DNA of 64,000 nt, taken from Tepidibacter aestuarii. Lineage in GTDB: Bacteria; Bacillota; Clostridia; Peptostreptococcales; Peptostreptococcaceae. The notes beneath the pieces were generated by a model. The model ran no database searches, was not told where the DNA came from, and saw only the letters and a list, made by a program, of their open reading frames with translations. Below, one piece after another: positions 1 through 8,862 of this stretch. A program made the position numbers and the translations under genes. The stretch spans positions 1,302,001 through 1,366,000 of the forward strand of contig NZ_OW235315.1 in the NCBI RefSeq assembly GCF_934924865.1. The letters run 5' to 3'. How positions within the stretch are numbered: the first letter of the stretch is position 1; every line of letters starts with the position of its first letter.

Positions 1-100
1 TTATAACTTTATTGTGAAACTGTCAATTGATATTTAACATATTGGCAAATAATAGATATATAAAAAAAATTATACGAATAAAAAAAACAATATAAAAATA

Positions 101-128
101 TTGATTTTTTTGTAGATTGTTATATAAT
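101..128 (+). promoter_or_regulatory. Probable promoter of the YjeM-like permease gene
   Basis: A -35-like TTGATT (101-106) and a perfect TATAAT (123-128) are separated by 16 nt, 45 nt upstream of the permease start. The first 100 nt of the window are A/T-rich and show no gene. Confidence 0.5.
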
Positions 129-172
129 AAACATGTGAAAAAATTAAAATAAGAATTATAAGGAGGAGAAAA

Positions 173-1690
173 ATGGCTTCTAATGCTAAAAATACTCAAA
201 AATTAACTTTGATATCTTTGATATTGATGATCTTCACATCTGTATTTGGATTTAATAATATTCCAAGATCATTTTATCTAATGGGATACGGTGCTATTCC
301 GTGGTATATACTATCAGCTATAACGTTTTTTATACCTTATGCATTTATGATGGCTGAATATGGAGCTGCATTTAAAAATGAAAAAGGTGGAATATATTCT
401 TGGATGTCAATATCTGTTGGACCAAAATATGCATTTATTGGAACATTTATGTGGTATGCATCTTATGTAATTTGGATGGTAAACGTTGCATCTGGAATAT
501 GGGTAGTATTCTCAAATGCTATATTTGGAACGGATACTACAGCTGGATGGTCTTTATTTGGACTTTCAGCAACTCAAACACTAGGTATACTAGCTGTTGT
601 ATGGATGATATTTGTAACAGTTGTATCTAGTAAAGGACTTGATAAAATAAAGAAAATAACTTCTATAGGTGGAACTGCTGTTGCTCTACTTAATGTAGTT
701 TTAATAATAGGAGGTATACTTGTTTTAATAGGAAATGGTGGAGAATTAGCTCAACCTATAAATAATGCAAGTGCATTTGTAAAATCACCAAATGTAGCAT
801 ATTCAACTCCTATATCTGTTCTTTCATTCCTTGTATTTGCTATATTTGCATATGGAGGTATAGAGGCAATTGGTGGACTTGTAGATCAAACTGAAAATGC
901 GGAAAAAACATTCCCTAAGGGTGTTGCAATATCAGCTATTATTATTGCTGTAGGATATGCTATAGGTATATTCTTTGTAGGTATATTTACTAATTGGAAT
1001 GATATCTTATCTACTGATGCTGTTCATATGGGTAATGTAGGTTATGTTGTTATGAATAATCTTGGATACCAATTAGGACAAGCTTTTGGAGTTAGTCAAG
1101 GTATATCTGTTCAAATGGGAAATTGGATGGCTAGATTTGTTGGTATTTCTATGCTTCTTGCATTAACTGGAGCATTCTTCACATTAACATATTCTCCACT
1201 TAAGCAGTTAATAGAAGGTACTCCTAAAGAGTTATGGCCGGAAAAAATAACTGAAACAAAGGACTCAATGCCTGTTAATGCTATGTGGATTCAATGTGTT
1301 ATAGTTAGTGTAATAATACTTCTTGTATCTTTTGGTGGAGATACGGTTTCTAAATTCTTTGTAATATTAGTAGCTATGACTAATGTTGCGATGACTGTAC
1401 CGTACATGTTTGTAGCAGGAGCATTCTATTCATTTAAGAAAAAGAAAGAAATTGCAAAACCTTTTGAAGTATACAAGAGTGAAAAAGCTTCTTTAATAAG
1501 TATGATAGTAGTAATATTTACTATTGGATTTGCTAACTTATTCTGTATAATACAGCCTGCTATGAATGGAGACATGATTACGACTGCTTGGAGTATAGCA
1601 GGGCCTCTAGTATTCTCTGGAGCAGCACTAGCTATATATTCTAGATATGAAAAAAATGTAAAATCAAAAGAAAATAAAATATCAGCATAA
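173..1690 (+). CDS. yjeM: YjeM-like amino acid permease (APC superfamily, glutamate/GABA transporter family)
   Basis: Integral membrane amino-acid/polyamine/organocation transporter of 505 aa, the usual family length, with about 12 hydrophobic segments. The N-terminus (LMIFTSVFGF, then FYLMGYGAIPWYI, then FMMAEYGAAF and GGIYSWM) matches the YjeM branch of the glutamate/GABA antiporter-type permeases closely. The natural substrate of that branch is not established. The ATG at 173 follows a strong AGGAGGAG site. The gene is monocistronic, with its own promoter and a hairpin terminator shared with the convergent exonuclease gene. No decarboxylase gene sits beside it, so an acid-resistance exchange role cannot be inferred. 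Confidence 0.85.
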   Translation: MASNAKNTQKLTLISLILMIFTSVFGFNNIPRSFYLMGYGAIPWYILSAITFFIPYAFMMAEYGAAFKNEKGGIYSWMSISVGPKYAFIGTFMWYASYVIWMVNVASGIWVVFSNAIFGTDTTAGWSLFGLSATQTLGILAVVWMIFVTVVSSKGLDKIKKITSIGGTAVALLNVVLIIGGILVLIGNGGELAQPINNASAFVKSPNVAYSTPISVLSFLVFAIFAYGGIEAIGGLVDQTENAEKTFPKGVAISAIIIAVGYAIGIFFVGIFTNWNDILSTDAVHMGNVGYVVMNNLGYQLGQAFGVSQGISVQMGNWMARFVGISMLLALTGAFFTLTYSPLKQLIEGTPKELWPEKITETKDSMPVNAMWIQCVIVSVIILLVSFGGDTVSKFFVILVAMTNVAMTVPYMFVAGAFYSFKKKKEIAKPFEVYKSEKASLISMIVVIFTIGFANLFCIIQPAMNGDMITTAWSIAGPLVFSGAALAIYSRYEKNVKSKENKISA

Positions 1691-1692
1691 TT

Positions 1693-1728
1693 AAAAAGAC
1701 TCATGATTTAATCATGAGTCTTTTTTTT
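1693..1728. terminator. Bidirectional hairpin terminator
   Basis: GACTCATGAT/ATCATGAGTC stem flanked by A- and T-runs, between two convergent genes. The stop codon of the minus-strand exonuclease lies in its loop. Confidence 0.85.
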
Positions 1729-2466
1729 GTTATCTACAGTAAATTGATTTGTTTTTCCCATCATATAAGCAAGTTTTATAATCTTTTTTTCATGTCTAGA
1801 CATTTTCCTGCAATACATTTTTTCAAATTGTCTAAATAAAGCATTCATATCAACTTTTGGCTTTGAACTATTAGACCTCGCTGTTCTATTCATATCATAT
1901 GCTTGGGGAACTATATTTTCGTTATATATAGTTTTGAATATTTTACTTGTGTAATAAGCATCATTAAAAGCATTATGAAACTCTTTATCAAGTGGTATTT
2001 TGAAAGTGTCTACTGCTTTTTCAAGCCCAACGCTAAATCCTTTGGTAAATTTAAGATGTTTGGTAGTATGATTTTGAACATCTATATATTGATTAGTGGT
2101 AGGTAACTCTAATTTGTGGTAACGAATATTTCTAAATAGCTCTTTAAGATCTACTTTTCCCCATACACAAAAAATACTCGAGTCATCTATGAATTTTAAA
2201 AAGTCGCTATAAACTTTTGGAAAGTAATCTGCTTTACTTAATTGATCCATATCTATATTAGTGAGATCTTGTATATAAGGGTGTATGGATGTATATATTG
2301 TAGGTTTTACAAGTCTATCAAAAGTACCTATTGCATTAAAATTATCATCTAGTTTAATTGCACCTATTTGAATTATTTCAAAGGGGCATTTTTTAGTTTC
2401 TTCTCTTGATGAGGATTTACTAGATCTTGGTTGATTGAATTCTAAGTCATATATTATGTAGTTCAT
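1708..2466 (-). CDS. DEDDh-family 3'-5' exonuclease (RNase T/DnaQ-like)
   Basis: 252-aa single-domain exonuclease. Exo I motif D7-x-E9 is at the extreme N-terminus (IIYDLEF), followed by EIIQIGA, an HPYIQDLTNI segment, a GKVDLKEL segment that supplies the Exo II aspartate, and HNAFNDA as the Exo III HxxxxD motif. These are the four acidic residues and histidine of two-metal DEDDh nucleases. Related proteins are annotated as KapD-like or DnaQ-like. The C-terminal 80 residues are basic and may bind nucleic acid. The substrate (RNA or DNA) cannot be told from sequence. The start is ATG with TTAGGAG upstream. The gene is convergent with yjeM. Confidence 0.8.
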   Translation of the reverse strand: MNYIIYDLEFNQPRSSKSSSREETKKCPFEIIQIGAIKLDDNFNAIGTFDRLVKPTIYTSIHPYIQDLTNIDMDQLSKADYFPKVYSDFLKFIDDSSIFCVWGKVDLKELFRNIRYHKLELPTTNQYIDVQNHTTKHLKFTKGFSVGLEKAVDTFKIPLDKEFHNAFNDAYYTSKIFKTIYNENIVPQAYDMNRTARSNSSKPKVDMNALFRQFEKMYCRKMSRHEKKIIKLAYMMGKTNQFTVDNKKKTHD

Positions 2467-2631
2467 GGTAATTACTCCTAACTATATAGAGTTGATTTTA
2501 GTTTTTCACTATATACAGTGAAAAATACGTATACATAAATATTATACATTAAATATTGAGAGTATAGTATTATTTACAATGCTAAATATGGTACAATACA
2601 AATGTTAATTACAAAAAAAGGAAGTGAACTT

Positions 2632-3153
2632 GTGAGTAAAGAAGAAGTATATATGTTTTTGGAAAGTTATTTTAAGTATTTAAGATTTAAAAGTTGCATA
2701 TTTAATTTAGTTGTATTTTCAATAATAGCTTACTTAGATTCAAGCTTAGATATGTTGATAATATTTATCATTTTAACTTTTACAATTATATATTATTTTA
2801 CAGGAAAACAACTTCTTTATAAAGAAACTAAAGATTACGTAGATAAATACTACAAGAGTATAAATATATTAAACCAGGGTATTGAGGTAGTTTGTAATTT
2901 GCAAAAATACGATGGTCCTACATTTGGAATTTTAAGATTTGATGAGGAGGGAGTATCTTTTTCTCCATTTAAAGAAAATCTAAAAACAGAATCTTTTAAG
3001 TTCGATTCTTATTATATAGAACCTATAAAACGGGATAAAATATTTTTTATAAAAAATATTTTTATTAAAAAATGTACAAAACCTATAAGAATAATCTATT
3101 TTAATAAAAAAATAGATATTGATGTACCTGAAAATTTTGACATTCTAAGATAG
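2632..3153 (+). CDS. Small membrane protein of unknown function
   Basis: I chose GTG 2632 (173 aa) because AAGGAA at 2618-2623 sits at the right distance; an upstream ATG at 2602 has no site. Two adjacent hydrophobic segments (about residues 25-65) are followed by a roughly 100-residue charged cytoplasmic-looking domain with aromatic beta-type alternation (FDEEGVSFSPF). The topology resembles YcxB-like proteins, but I do not recognise a family with confidence. Its own hairpin terminator follows. Neighbours on both sides face other ways, so context gives no role. Confidence 0.65.
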   Translation: MSKEEVYMFLESYFKYLRFKSCIFNLVVFSIIAYLDSSLDMLIIFIILTFTIIYYFTGKQLLYKETKDYVDKYYKSINILNQGIEVVCNLQKYDGPTFGILRFDEEGVSFSPFKENLKTESFKFDSYYIEPIKRDKIFFIKNIFIKKCTKPIRIIYFNKKIDIDVPENFDILR

Positions 3154-3186
3154 ATAGGAGGCATATTATTGCCTCCTATCTATCTT
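3147..3186. terminator. Bidirectional hairpin terminator
   Basis: A long perfect stem (AGATAGATAGGAGGC and its complement around ATATTATT) lies between the convergent membrane-protein and MATE genes. Confidence 0.8.
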
Positions 3187-4510
3187 AATACATGTAAGTA
3201 TTTTTATATTTTTTTATAAACACTATCGAAAGAAATATAGTTACGAGTTCGGCAAAAGGAACTATTAACCAAAGTCCGTTTATTTCAAATAAAGGAGGGA
3301 ATATATAAGCTCCCAGCAAAACAAAAACAAATGTTCTTGAAAATGAAGTTATAGAAGAAATTTTACCGTTAGAAAATGCTGTGAAGAAAGCTGATGTAAA
3401 TATATTTAATCCTACAAATAAAAAGCTAAATGAAAATATTCTAAGGCCTATCAAAGTTAAATTATATATATTGTTATTCGAACTTACGAATACATTTACT
3501 AAAAATGGAGCAAAAACTAATGATGTAGTAAAAATTATTAAAGAAGAGATTAAAATAAATCTTTTAGAATATTTAAATGTTTCTTTTAGCTTATCCGAAT
3601 TCTTAGCACCGTAATTAAAACTGATTAAAGGAGCTATACCAGAAGAAAATCCTAAGTATGTTGATACTAATAAAAAATGTATATATAGTATTATACTCAG
3701 TGCTGCCACACCGCTTTCTCCAGCATATTTTAGGGCTAGTATATTAAATAAAAATGTAGTTATTCCAGTTGATAATTCTGATACCATTTCAGATGAACCA
3801 TTATACATAGAATCTTTTAATAATTTAAAATCAAATTTTGTAATACAAAAATCTAATTTTGATTTGGGCGAAAAGAAATACCAAAAGCCATATATAGAAG
3901 ATACTAATACTCCAAGACCAGTAGCAAGACCCGCGCCTAAGATTCCAAGGTTAAATATTTTTATAAATACATAGTCGAAGACAATATTTACAACTCCTCC
4001 TATTATAGATAAAAATAAACTAAAATTAAAATCACCATCAGCTCTAACAAAAAACTCAAACATAGCTTTGACTATAAATATAGGCGTGGACAGTATAATT
4101 ACATTACCATAAGAAATACAGTATGGTAAAAGTATGTCGGTTGCACCTAGAAACTTGAAAATATTAGTAGAAAATATCATGCCTACAATAGCTAATATTA
4201 TTCCTATTATAATTCCTGAGTAAACAATTAAAGATAGCGCTTCATTAGCCCCTGTATTATTTTTTTCTCCAAGCATTTTTGATATTATAGCACTGCCCCC
4301 TGAGCCCATCATTATGCTAAATCCAAAAATAATATTATAGATAGGCAAAACTATGTTAATACTAGCTAAAGCATCAGGACCAGCAAGGTTTGAAACAAAT
4401 ACTCCATCTATAATTGTGTAAAGAGATATAAAAACCATAGATATAACTGCTGGAGCTACAAATTTTAAAAATTCTTTGAATGTAAACTTTTTAGAAAATA
4501 AATAATCCAT
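3185..4510 (-). CDS. MATE-family multidrug/Na+ antiporter
   Basis: 441-aa polytopic protein with the two-fold repeat of MATE pumps: about 12 hydrophobic segments, an N-terminal VAPAVISMVFISLYTIIDGV block, GADALASINI-like spacing (GPDALASINIVLPIY) and a G-S/G-GG loop after TM2 (MMGSGGSAIISKMLGE). These mark the DinF/MepA-type bacterial group. It probably exports cationic drugs or metabolites by Na+ or H+ antiport. The start follows AGGAGG. It is divergent from a MerR-type regulator with an effector-binding domain, and a palindrome lies between them, which suggests drug-inducible expression. Confidence 0.9.
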   Translation of the reverse strand: MDYLFSKKFTFKEFLKFVAPAVISMVFISLYTIIDGVFVSNLAGPDALASINIVLPIYNIIFGFSIMMGSGGSAIISKMLGEKNNTGANEALSLIVYSGIIIGIILAIVGMIFSTNIFKFLGATDILLPYCISYGNVIILSTPIFIVKAMFEFFVRADGDFNFSLFLSIIGGVVNIVFDYVFIKIFNLGILGAGLATGLGVLVSSIYGFWYFFSPKSKLDFCITKFDFKLLKDSMYNGSSEMVSELSTGITTFLFNILALKYAGESGVAALSIILYIHFLLVSTYLGFSSGIAPLISFNYGAKNSDKLKETFKYSKRFILISSLIIFTTSLVFAPFLVNVFVSSNNNIYNLTLIGLRIFSFSFLFVGLNIFTSAFFTAFSNGKISSITSFSRTFVFVLLGAYIFPPLFEINGLWLIVPFAELVTIFLSIVFIKKYKNTYMY

Positions 4511-4553
4511 AATAACCTCCTATAATTAATACCAATATATAGTATAATAATGT

Positions 4554-4568
4554 GTATAGTAACTATAC
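4554..4568. promoter_or_regulatory. Palindromic operator candidate between MATE and MerR genes
   Basis: GTATAGT-A-ACTATAC is an inverted repeat with 7-bp arms. It lies in the divergent interval 35 nt before the chosen MerR start. MerR proteins bind such dyads, so autoregulation and control of the pump are plausible. Confidence 0.5.
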
Positions 4569-4602
4569 AGTCAATACTTTAAATTTTAAAAAGGTGATGA
4601 AT

Positions 4603-5445
4603 TTGGAAAATATATTAATGAATGGATATCTTAGTATAGGAGAATTTAGTAAATTATGTGGAGTTCCTAGAAAGACGCTCATATTTTATGATAATATAGG
4701 AGTTTTTTCTCCAGCATATAAGAACGAAAAGAATTATAGATATTATACACTAAATCAGTTTGATACTTTTAGTATACTTACAGACCTTAGAGATATTGGG
4801 ATGTCTTTGAATGACATAAAAGATTATTTAAATGAAAAAAGTCCTGTAAATTACTTAAGTATGCTAAAGCAAGAAAATCACAAAATAAAAAAAAGAATTG
4901 CTAAATTAAAAAGAATAAGTAATAATATTGAAAACAAAATAAAAGTAACATATAGTGGTATTAATGCTACAAAGTATGAGGGACCATATATTAAAAAACT
5001 TGATGAAGAATATCTTATTGTATCTGATTTATGTAATAGTTCACAAGAAGTGTTTATGATTGATATAATAAAGTTTCTAAATTATTGCAATTTAAACGAT
5101 ATGGATAATGGGTATCCTATGGGTGCTATGATAAGTCAAGAATCTATAGAAAATAAGAAATATACAAAAATTTCTAAGTTGGTTTTGAAAAGTGACCGTA
5201 AATTAGAAGGTTGTGATATTCATATAAAAAAAGAAGGTTTATATGGGTGTATTATTCATAAAGGAAGTTATGAAACAACTTATGAATCATATGAAAAATT
5301 ATTACAGTATATAAATGAATGTGGATATGAAATTGAAGGTGGTTCTTATGAAAATACATTGTTAGATTTTTTTGCAGTAAAGAGTGAAGAAGAGTATTTA
5401 ACAGAAGTATCTATAAAAATTAAAAAAAAGAGGAGTACTTATTAA
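4603..5445 (+). CDS. MerR-family regulator with GyrI-like effector domain
   Basis: The protein is 280 aa from TTG 4603, chosen because AAAGGTG lies 7 nt upstream; a GTG frame start at 4552 has no site and overlaps the palindrome. Residues about 8-75 form the MerR winged helix (YLSIGEFSKLCGV..TLIFYDNIGVFSP..YRYYTLNQFDTF). A basic coiled-coil dimer helix follows (about 85-120). The C-terminal about 150 residues resemble GyrI-like/BmrR-type ligand domains, with a Tyr-rich ending. BmrR-type proteins bind bulky cations and activate pumps. The divergent MATE gene fits that. Confidence 0.82.
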   Translation: MENILMNGYLSIGEFSKLCGVPRKTLIFYDNIGVFSPAYKNEKNYRYYTLNQFDTFSILTDLRDIGMSLNDIKDYLNEKSPVNYLSMLKQENHKIKKRIAKLKRISNNIENKIKVTYSGINATKYEGPYIKKLDEEYLIVSDLCNSSQEVFMIDIIKFLNYCNLNDMDNGYPMGAMISQESIENKKYTKISKLVLKSDRKLEGCDIHIKKEGLYGCIIHKGSYETTYESYEKLLQYINECGYEIEGGSYENTLLDFFAVKSEEEYLTEVSIKIKKKRSTY

Positions 5446-5460
5446 AATTGGAGGACAAAT

Positions 5461-5760
5461 ATGGAAACTAACATTATAACTAAACAAAAAGATAAAATTA
5501 AGATAAAAAAGCCAAAGCATTATAAAGTAATTATGCACAATGATGATTATACTACAATGGAATTTGTAGTATATGTACTTATGAATATATTTAATAAAAA
5601 AATTGAGGTTGCAAATAAAATAATGATTGATGTACACAAAAAGGGAATGGGGATTGCTGGAGTATATCCTTATGATATTGCAGCAACTAAGATTTCTATA
5701 GCCATGAATATGGCAAAAGAAGAAGGATTTCCTTTTAAACTTACTATTGAAGAGGAGTAA
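5461..5760 (+). CDS. clpS: ATP-dependent Clp protease adaptor ClpS
   Basis: The protein is 99 aa. After a short basic N-terminal tail comes the core: YKVIMHNDDYTTMEFVVYVL (the NDDYT motif lines the N-degron pocket), then VHKKGMGIAGVYPYDIAATK. ClpS delivers N-end-rule substrates to ClpA or ClpC. The start follows GGAGG. It ends 4 nt before the clpA start, and the clpA ribosome binding site lies inside its last codons, so the two are translationally coupled. Confidence 0.92.
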   Translation: METNIITKQKDKIKIKKPKHYKVIMHNDDYTTMEFVVYVLMNIFNKKIEVANKIMIDVHKKGMGIAGVYPYDIAATKISIAMNMAKEEGFPFKLTIEEE

Positions 5761-5764
5761 AAAT

Positions 5765-7996
5765 ATGAATATAACAAACATAGTAAATGAAGTGATATTA
5801 AAGGCGTATGAAGAAGCAAAAACCAACAATTGTGAATACGTTACAGCAGAACACTTGCTTTATGTGTCTTTATATTACTATAAAGTTATAGATGCTTTTA
5901 GAGAATGTGGGGCAGACGTAGAGGAACTAAAAAATAATTTGAGGGTTTATATAGACGAATACATAAATAAGGTAGACGATTTTGAACCTTTAGAAAGTGT
6001 AGCATTTCAGCAAGTAATCATAATGGCCAATGCTCAAGTTAAAAGCTGTGGTAAAGATGTTATTGATATAGACCATTTGTTGTCAGCTATATACAATTTA
6101 GACGACAGTTATGCTAAATACTACTTATTAGATCAAGGGGTTACAAAGAGAGATTTAGTATATAATTTAGACAATAGCATTGAAGAAGAGTATGAAATAA
6201 TGGATGAAGAATATGAAGAATATGAAGAATATGAAGAAGAAACGAAAAATGAATCTGTTATAAACAAATATGCTCTAAATCTTACTGAAATTGCAAATAA
6301 TGAAAAAAGTGATCCTCTTATAGGTAGAGAAGATATACTAGATAGAACTATTCAAATACTTTGCAGAAGAAGTAAGAATAACCCTATTCATATAGGGGAG
6401 CCTGGAGTTGGAAAGACATCTATTACGCTTGGACTTGCAAAGTTGATTCTTGATGGAAAGGTTCCTAATAAGCTGAAAAAAGCTCAAATATTCTCTTTGG
6501 ATATAGGATCTATGTTATCTGGAACAAAGTATAGAGGAGATTTTGAAGAAAGAATAAAAAAAGTTTTAGACAATATAAAAGATCATGAAAATCCTATTGT
6601 ATATATAGATGAGATTCACAACATAGTAGGGGCTGGAGCATTAAGTGGATCTTCACTCGATGCATCTAATTTATTAAAACCATATTTACTAGAAGGAAAA
6701 ATTAAGTTTATAGGTGCGAGTACTTTTGACGAATATAAGAAATACTTTGAAAAGGATAAAGCATTAAATAGAAGATTTCAAAAGATAGAAATTAAGGAAC
6801 CATCTATAACAGAAAGTATAGAAATATTGAATGGTCTAAAAGAAAATTATGAAAATTATCATAATGTAAGATATACAGACGAATCTATAAAAAGTGCTGT
6901 TATATTAAGTGATAAATATATAAATGATAAGTTTTTACCTGATAAGGCTATAGATATAATAGATGAAGCAGGGGCTTATGTTAGAATAAGTGCTTGTAAT
7001 GAAGAAGAAATAGTTATTAATGAGGAGATAATTGAGAAAATACTAGCAAAAGTATGTAATGTACCTAAAGAAACTGTAGAAGCAAATGAAATAAGTTCTC
7101 TCAAAAATTTAGAAAAAGTTCTAAAAAACAATATATTTGGACAAGATGAGGCTATTAAAGAAGTTACAAGATGTATTAAGATGTCAAGGGCTGGGCTTAA
7201 TGAAGACAATAAACCAGTTGGATCTATGTTATTTGTAGGGCCTACAGGAGTTGGAAAAACTGAAATAGCTAAAAATATAGCTAAAACTTTAGGTATAGAG
7301 CTTATAAGGTTTGATATGAGTGAATATACAGAAAAGCATTCTGCTTCTAAATTAATAGGCTCACCTCCAGGATATGTAGGTTATGAAGAGGGAGGATTGC
7401 TTACGGACTCTATTAGAAAAAATCCTCATTGTGTTTTACTTTTAGATGAAATAGAGAAAGCTCATACGGATATATTGAATGTATTGCTTCAAGTTATGGA
7501 TAATGCAACTCTTACTGACAATCAAGGGAGAAAAGCTGACTTTAAAAATGTAATAATAATAATGACTTCGAATGCAGGTGCTAAAAATATCGGGAAAAAC
7601 TTTGTGGGATTTGGCGATAGATGCATGAATTCAAAGGCAATAGATGATGAAGTAAAGAAAGTATTCAGCCCAGAGTTTAGAAATAGACTTAATAAAATAG
7701 TTAAATTCAATCATGTAGATGATGATATGGCAGTTAATATAGCTAAAAAAGAACTTGAAGAGTTTAAAGAAAAGTTAAATAAAAAGAATATATCAATTGA
7801 TTTTGCAAACTCTTGTGTAGAATATATATCTAAAAAAGGAGTATCAAAGGAGTTTGGAGCTAGAGAAATTATAAGGCTTATAGATTCAAAATTAAAACCG
7901 TTGCTTGTAGATGAGATTTTATTTGGAGATTTAAGCAAAGGTGGAAGATGTATGATTGATGTAATTAATGGAGAATTTAAACTTGAAATATTGTAG
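5765..7996 (+). CDS. clpA: ClpA-type AAA+ unfoldase of the Clp protease
   Basis: The protein is 743 aa from ATG 5765 (GAGGAG upstream; the frame opens at 5747). An N-domain with two Clp repeats (about 1-140) binds ClpS. D1 has Walker A GEPGVGKT and Walker B VYIDEIH. D2 has GPTGVGKT and LLLDEIEKA. A VGF tripeptide sits where ClpP-docking loops occur (KNFVGFGD), and the ending KVFSPEFRNRLNKIVKF is ClpA-like. There is no UVR-containing middle domain, which argues against ClpC. An acidic EEY repeat (about residues 143-160) links the N-domain and D1. Pairing with clpS is the classical arrangement. Confidence 0.9.
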   Translation: MNITNIVNEVILKAYEEAKTNNCEYVTAEHLLYVSLYYYKVIDAFRECGADVEELKNNLRVYIDEYINKVDDFEPLESVAFQQVIIMANAQVKSCGKDVIDIDHLLSAIYNLDDSYAKYYLLDQGVTKRDLVYNLDNSIEEEYEIMDEEYEEYEEYEEETKNESVINKYALNLTEIANNEKSDPLIGREDILDRTIQILCRRSKNNPIHIGEPGVGKTSITLGLAKLILDGKVPNKLKKAQIFSLDIGSMLSGTKYRGDFEERIKKVLDNIKDHENPIVYIDEIHNIVGAGALSGSSLDASNLLKPYLLEGKIKFIGASTFDEYKKYFEKDKALNRRFQKIEIKEPSITESIEILNGLKENYENYHNVRYTDESIKSAVILSDKYINDKFLPDKAIDIIDEAGAYVRISACNEEEIVINEEIIEKILAKVCNVPKETVEANEISSLKNLEKVLKNNIFGQDEAIKEVTRCIKMSRAGLNEDNKPVGSMLFVGPTGVGKTEIAKNIAKTLGIELIRFDMSEYTEKHSASKLIGSPPGYVGYEEGGLLTDSIRKNPHCVLLLDEIEKAHTDILNVLLQVMDNATLTDNQGRKADFKNVIIIMTSNAGAKNIGKNFVGFGDRCMNSKAIDDEVKKVFSPEFRNRLNKIVKFNHVDDDMAVNIAKKELEEFKEKLNKKNISIDFANSCVEYISKKGVSKEFGAREIIRLIDSKLKPLLVDEILFGDLSKGGRCMIDVINGEFKLEIL

Positions 7997-8000
7997 ATAA

Positions 8001-8049
8001 AAAGAAGCTGTCTCAAAGTGATTTTTAATGATTTGAGATAGCTTCTTTT
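8001..8049. terminator. Hairpin terminator after clpA
   Basis: The AAGAAGCTGTCTCAAA arm pairs with TTTGAGATAGCTTCTT and is followed by T-rich sequence. The stem sequence recurs almost unchanged at 19141-19177. Confidence 0.8.
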
Positions 8050-8090
8050 ATTATATTTTTTCAAAAGCTATCTCTAGTATGAAGCGAATT

Positions 8091-8771
8091 TTATATATAT
8101 AAATTTTTAGATAATTTTTTTAATTCTTCTTCTTGTAGTATATATATTGTTTTGTCATCACATTTTATAATTCCTTTTGATTCAAGTGTATTAAATGTTC
8201 TATTTAGATGTCTGTAAGTTGTACCTAAAAACTGAGCAATTTCTTTAAATGACGAATTAAGTTGTATATAACCTTTATCTGTTATATGTTCTACTATATA
8301 ACTGGATAATCTGTTTATAAGAGGATACACAAGATTATAGGAACTATTGTTACATGTTGCGTCTAGTTTATTGCTTAGAGAATTTATTATATGCTTTAAA
8401 AACTTAGGGTTATCACAGTAACTATCTCTTAATATTTTAGCAGGAAGTGCTATTAGGTATGTATTTTCAATTGCTTCTACATTACAACGAATAGGTATAT
8501 CGTTTAAAAGTTCTAAATCTCCTAATGACTCAAAATCTGTGCAAAATTTGAGTAATATAGATTTACCGTTTTCTAAAAGATATGATATTTTTATTTTTCC
8601 ATCTACAAATAAATAATAATAATTCAGTTCACAGTCTGCTTGAAGTATATCTTCGTTTTTTTCATAGTAGTGAATTTGGGCGTATTTTAATGTATTATCA
8701 TCGAATATATTTTTTACATTGTGTTTAACTATATATTTATTTAAAAGAGTGTCGTTCGATATTTTTTTCAT
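8091..8771 (-). CDS. Crp/Fnr-family transcriptional regulator (YeiL-like)
   Basis: The protein is 226 aa from ATG 8771, with AAGGAGG upstream; a longer frame from 8792 would place that site inside the gene. The N-terminal cyclic-nucleotide-binding-type beta-barrel spans about residues 15-130 (GDLELLNDIPIRCNVEAIE). The C-terminal helix-turn-helix is near 165-200 (SFKEIAQFLGTTYRHLNRTF). There is no Fnr-type N-terminal cysteine cluster, so oxygen sensing through Fe-S is unlikely. It is divergent from two YdcZ-type transporter genes with a perfect palindrome overlapping its leader, which suggests control of that pair. Confidence 0.8.
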   Translation of the reverse strand: MKKISNDTLLNKYIVKHNVKNIFDDNTLKYAQIHYYEKNEDILQADCELNYYYLFVDGKIKISYLLENGKSILLKFCTDFESLGDLELLNDIPIRCNVEAIENTYLIALPAKILRDSYCDNPKFLKHIINSLSNKLDATCNNSSYNLVYPLINRLSSYIVEHITDKGYIQLNSSFKEIAQFLGTTYRHLNRTFNTLESKGIIKCDDKTIYILQEEELKKLSKNLYI

Positions 8772-8784
8772 TAAAGCCTCCTTG

Positions 8785-8800
8785 TATGACATATGTCATA
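8785..8800. promoter_or_regulatory. Perfect 16-bp palindrome, probable Crp-type operator
   Basis: TATGACATATGTCATA is a perfect dyad in the 91-bp interval between the regulator and the YdcZ pair. It starts 14 nt upstream of the regulator ATG and includes its leader. TGACA/TGTCA half-sites are typical of Crp/Fnr-family proteins. Confidence 0.65.
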
Positions 8801-8862
8801 TTGATATTTATATAAATATGATAAGTTATTTATAAAGCATTGTAAAGTATGGAGGGGTTTAT

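Noticed and set aside
5398..5829. 143-codon minus-strand frame opposite clpS
   Set aside because: It is antisense to a clear clpS gene; its Phe/Ile/Tyr-rich translation is what A/T-rich antisense gives.
6200..6245. Short tandem repeat in clpA as a possible CRISPR or microsatellite locus
   Set aside because: It is in frame and codes for an acidic linker; no spacers of CRISPR type.
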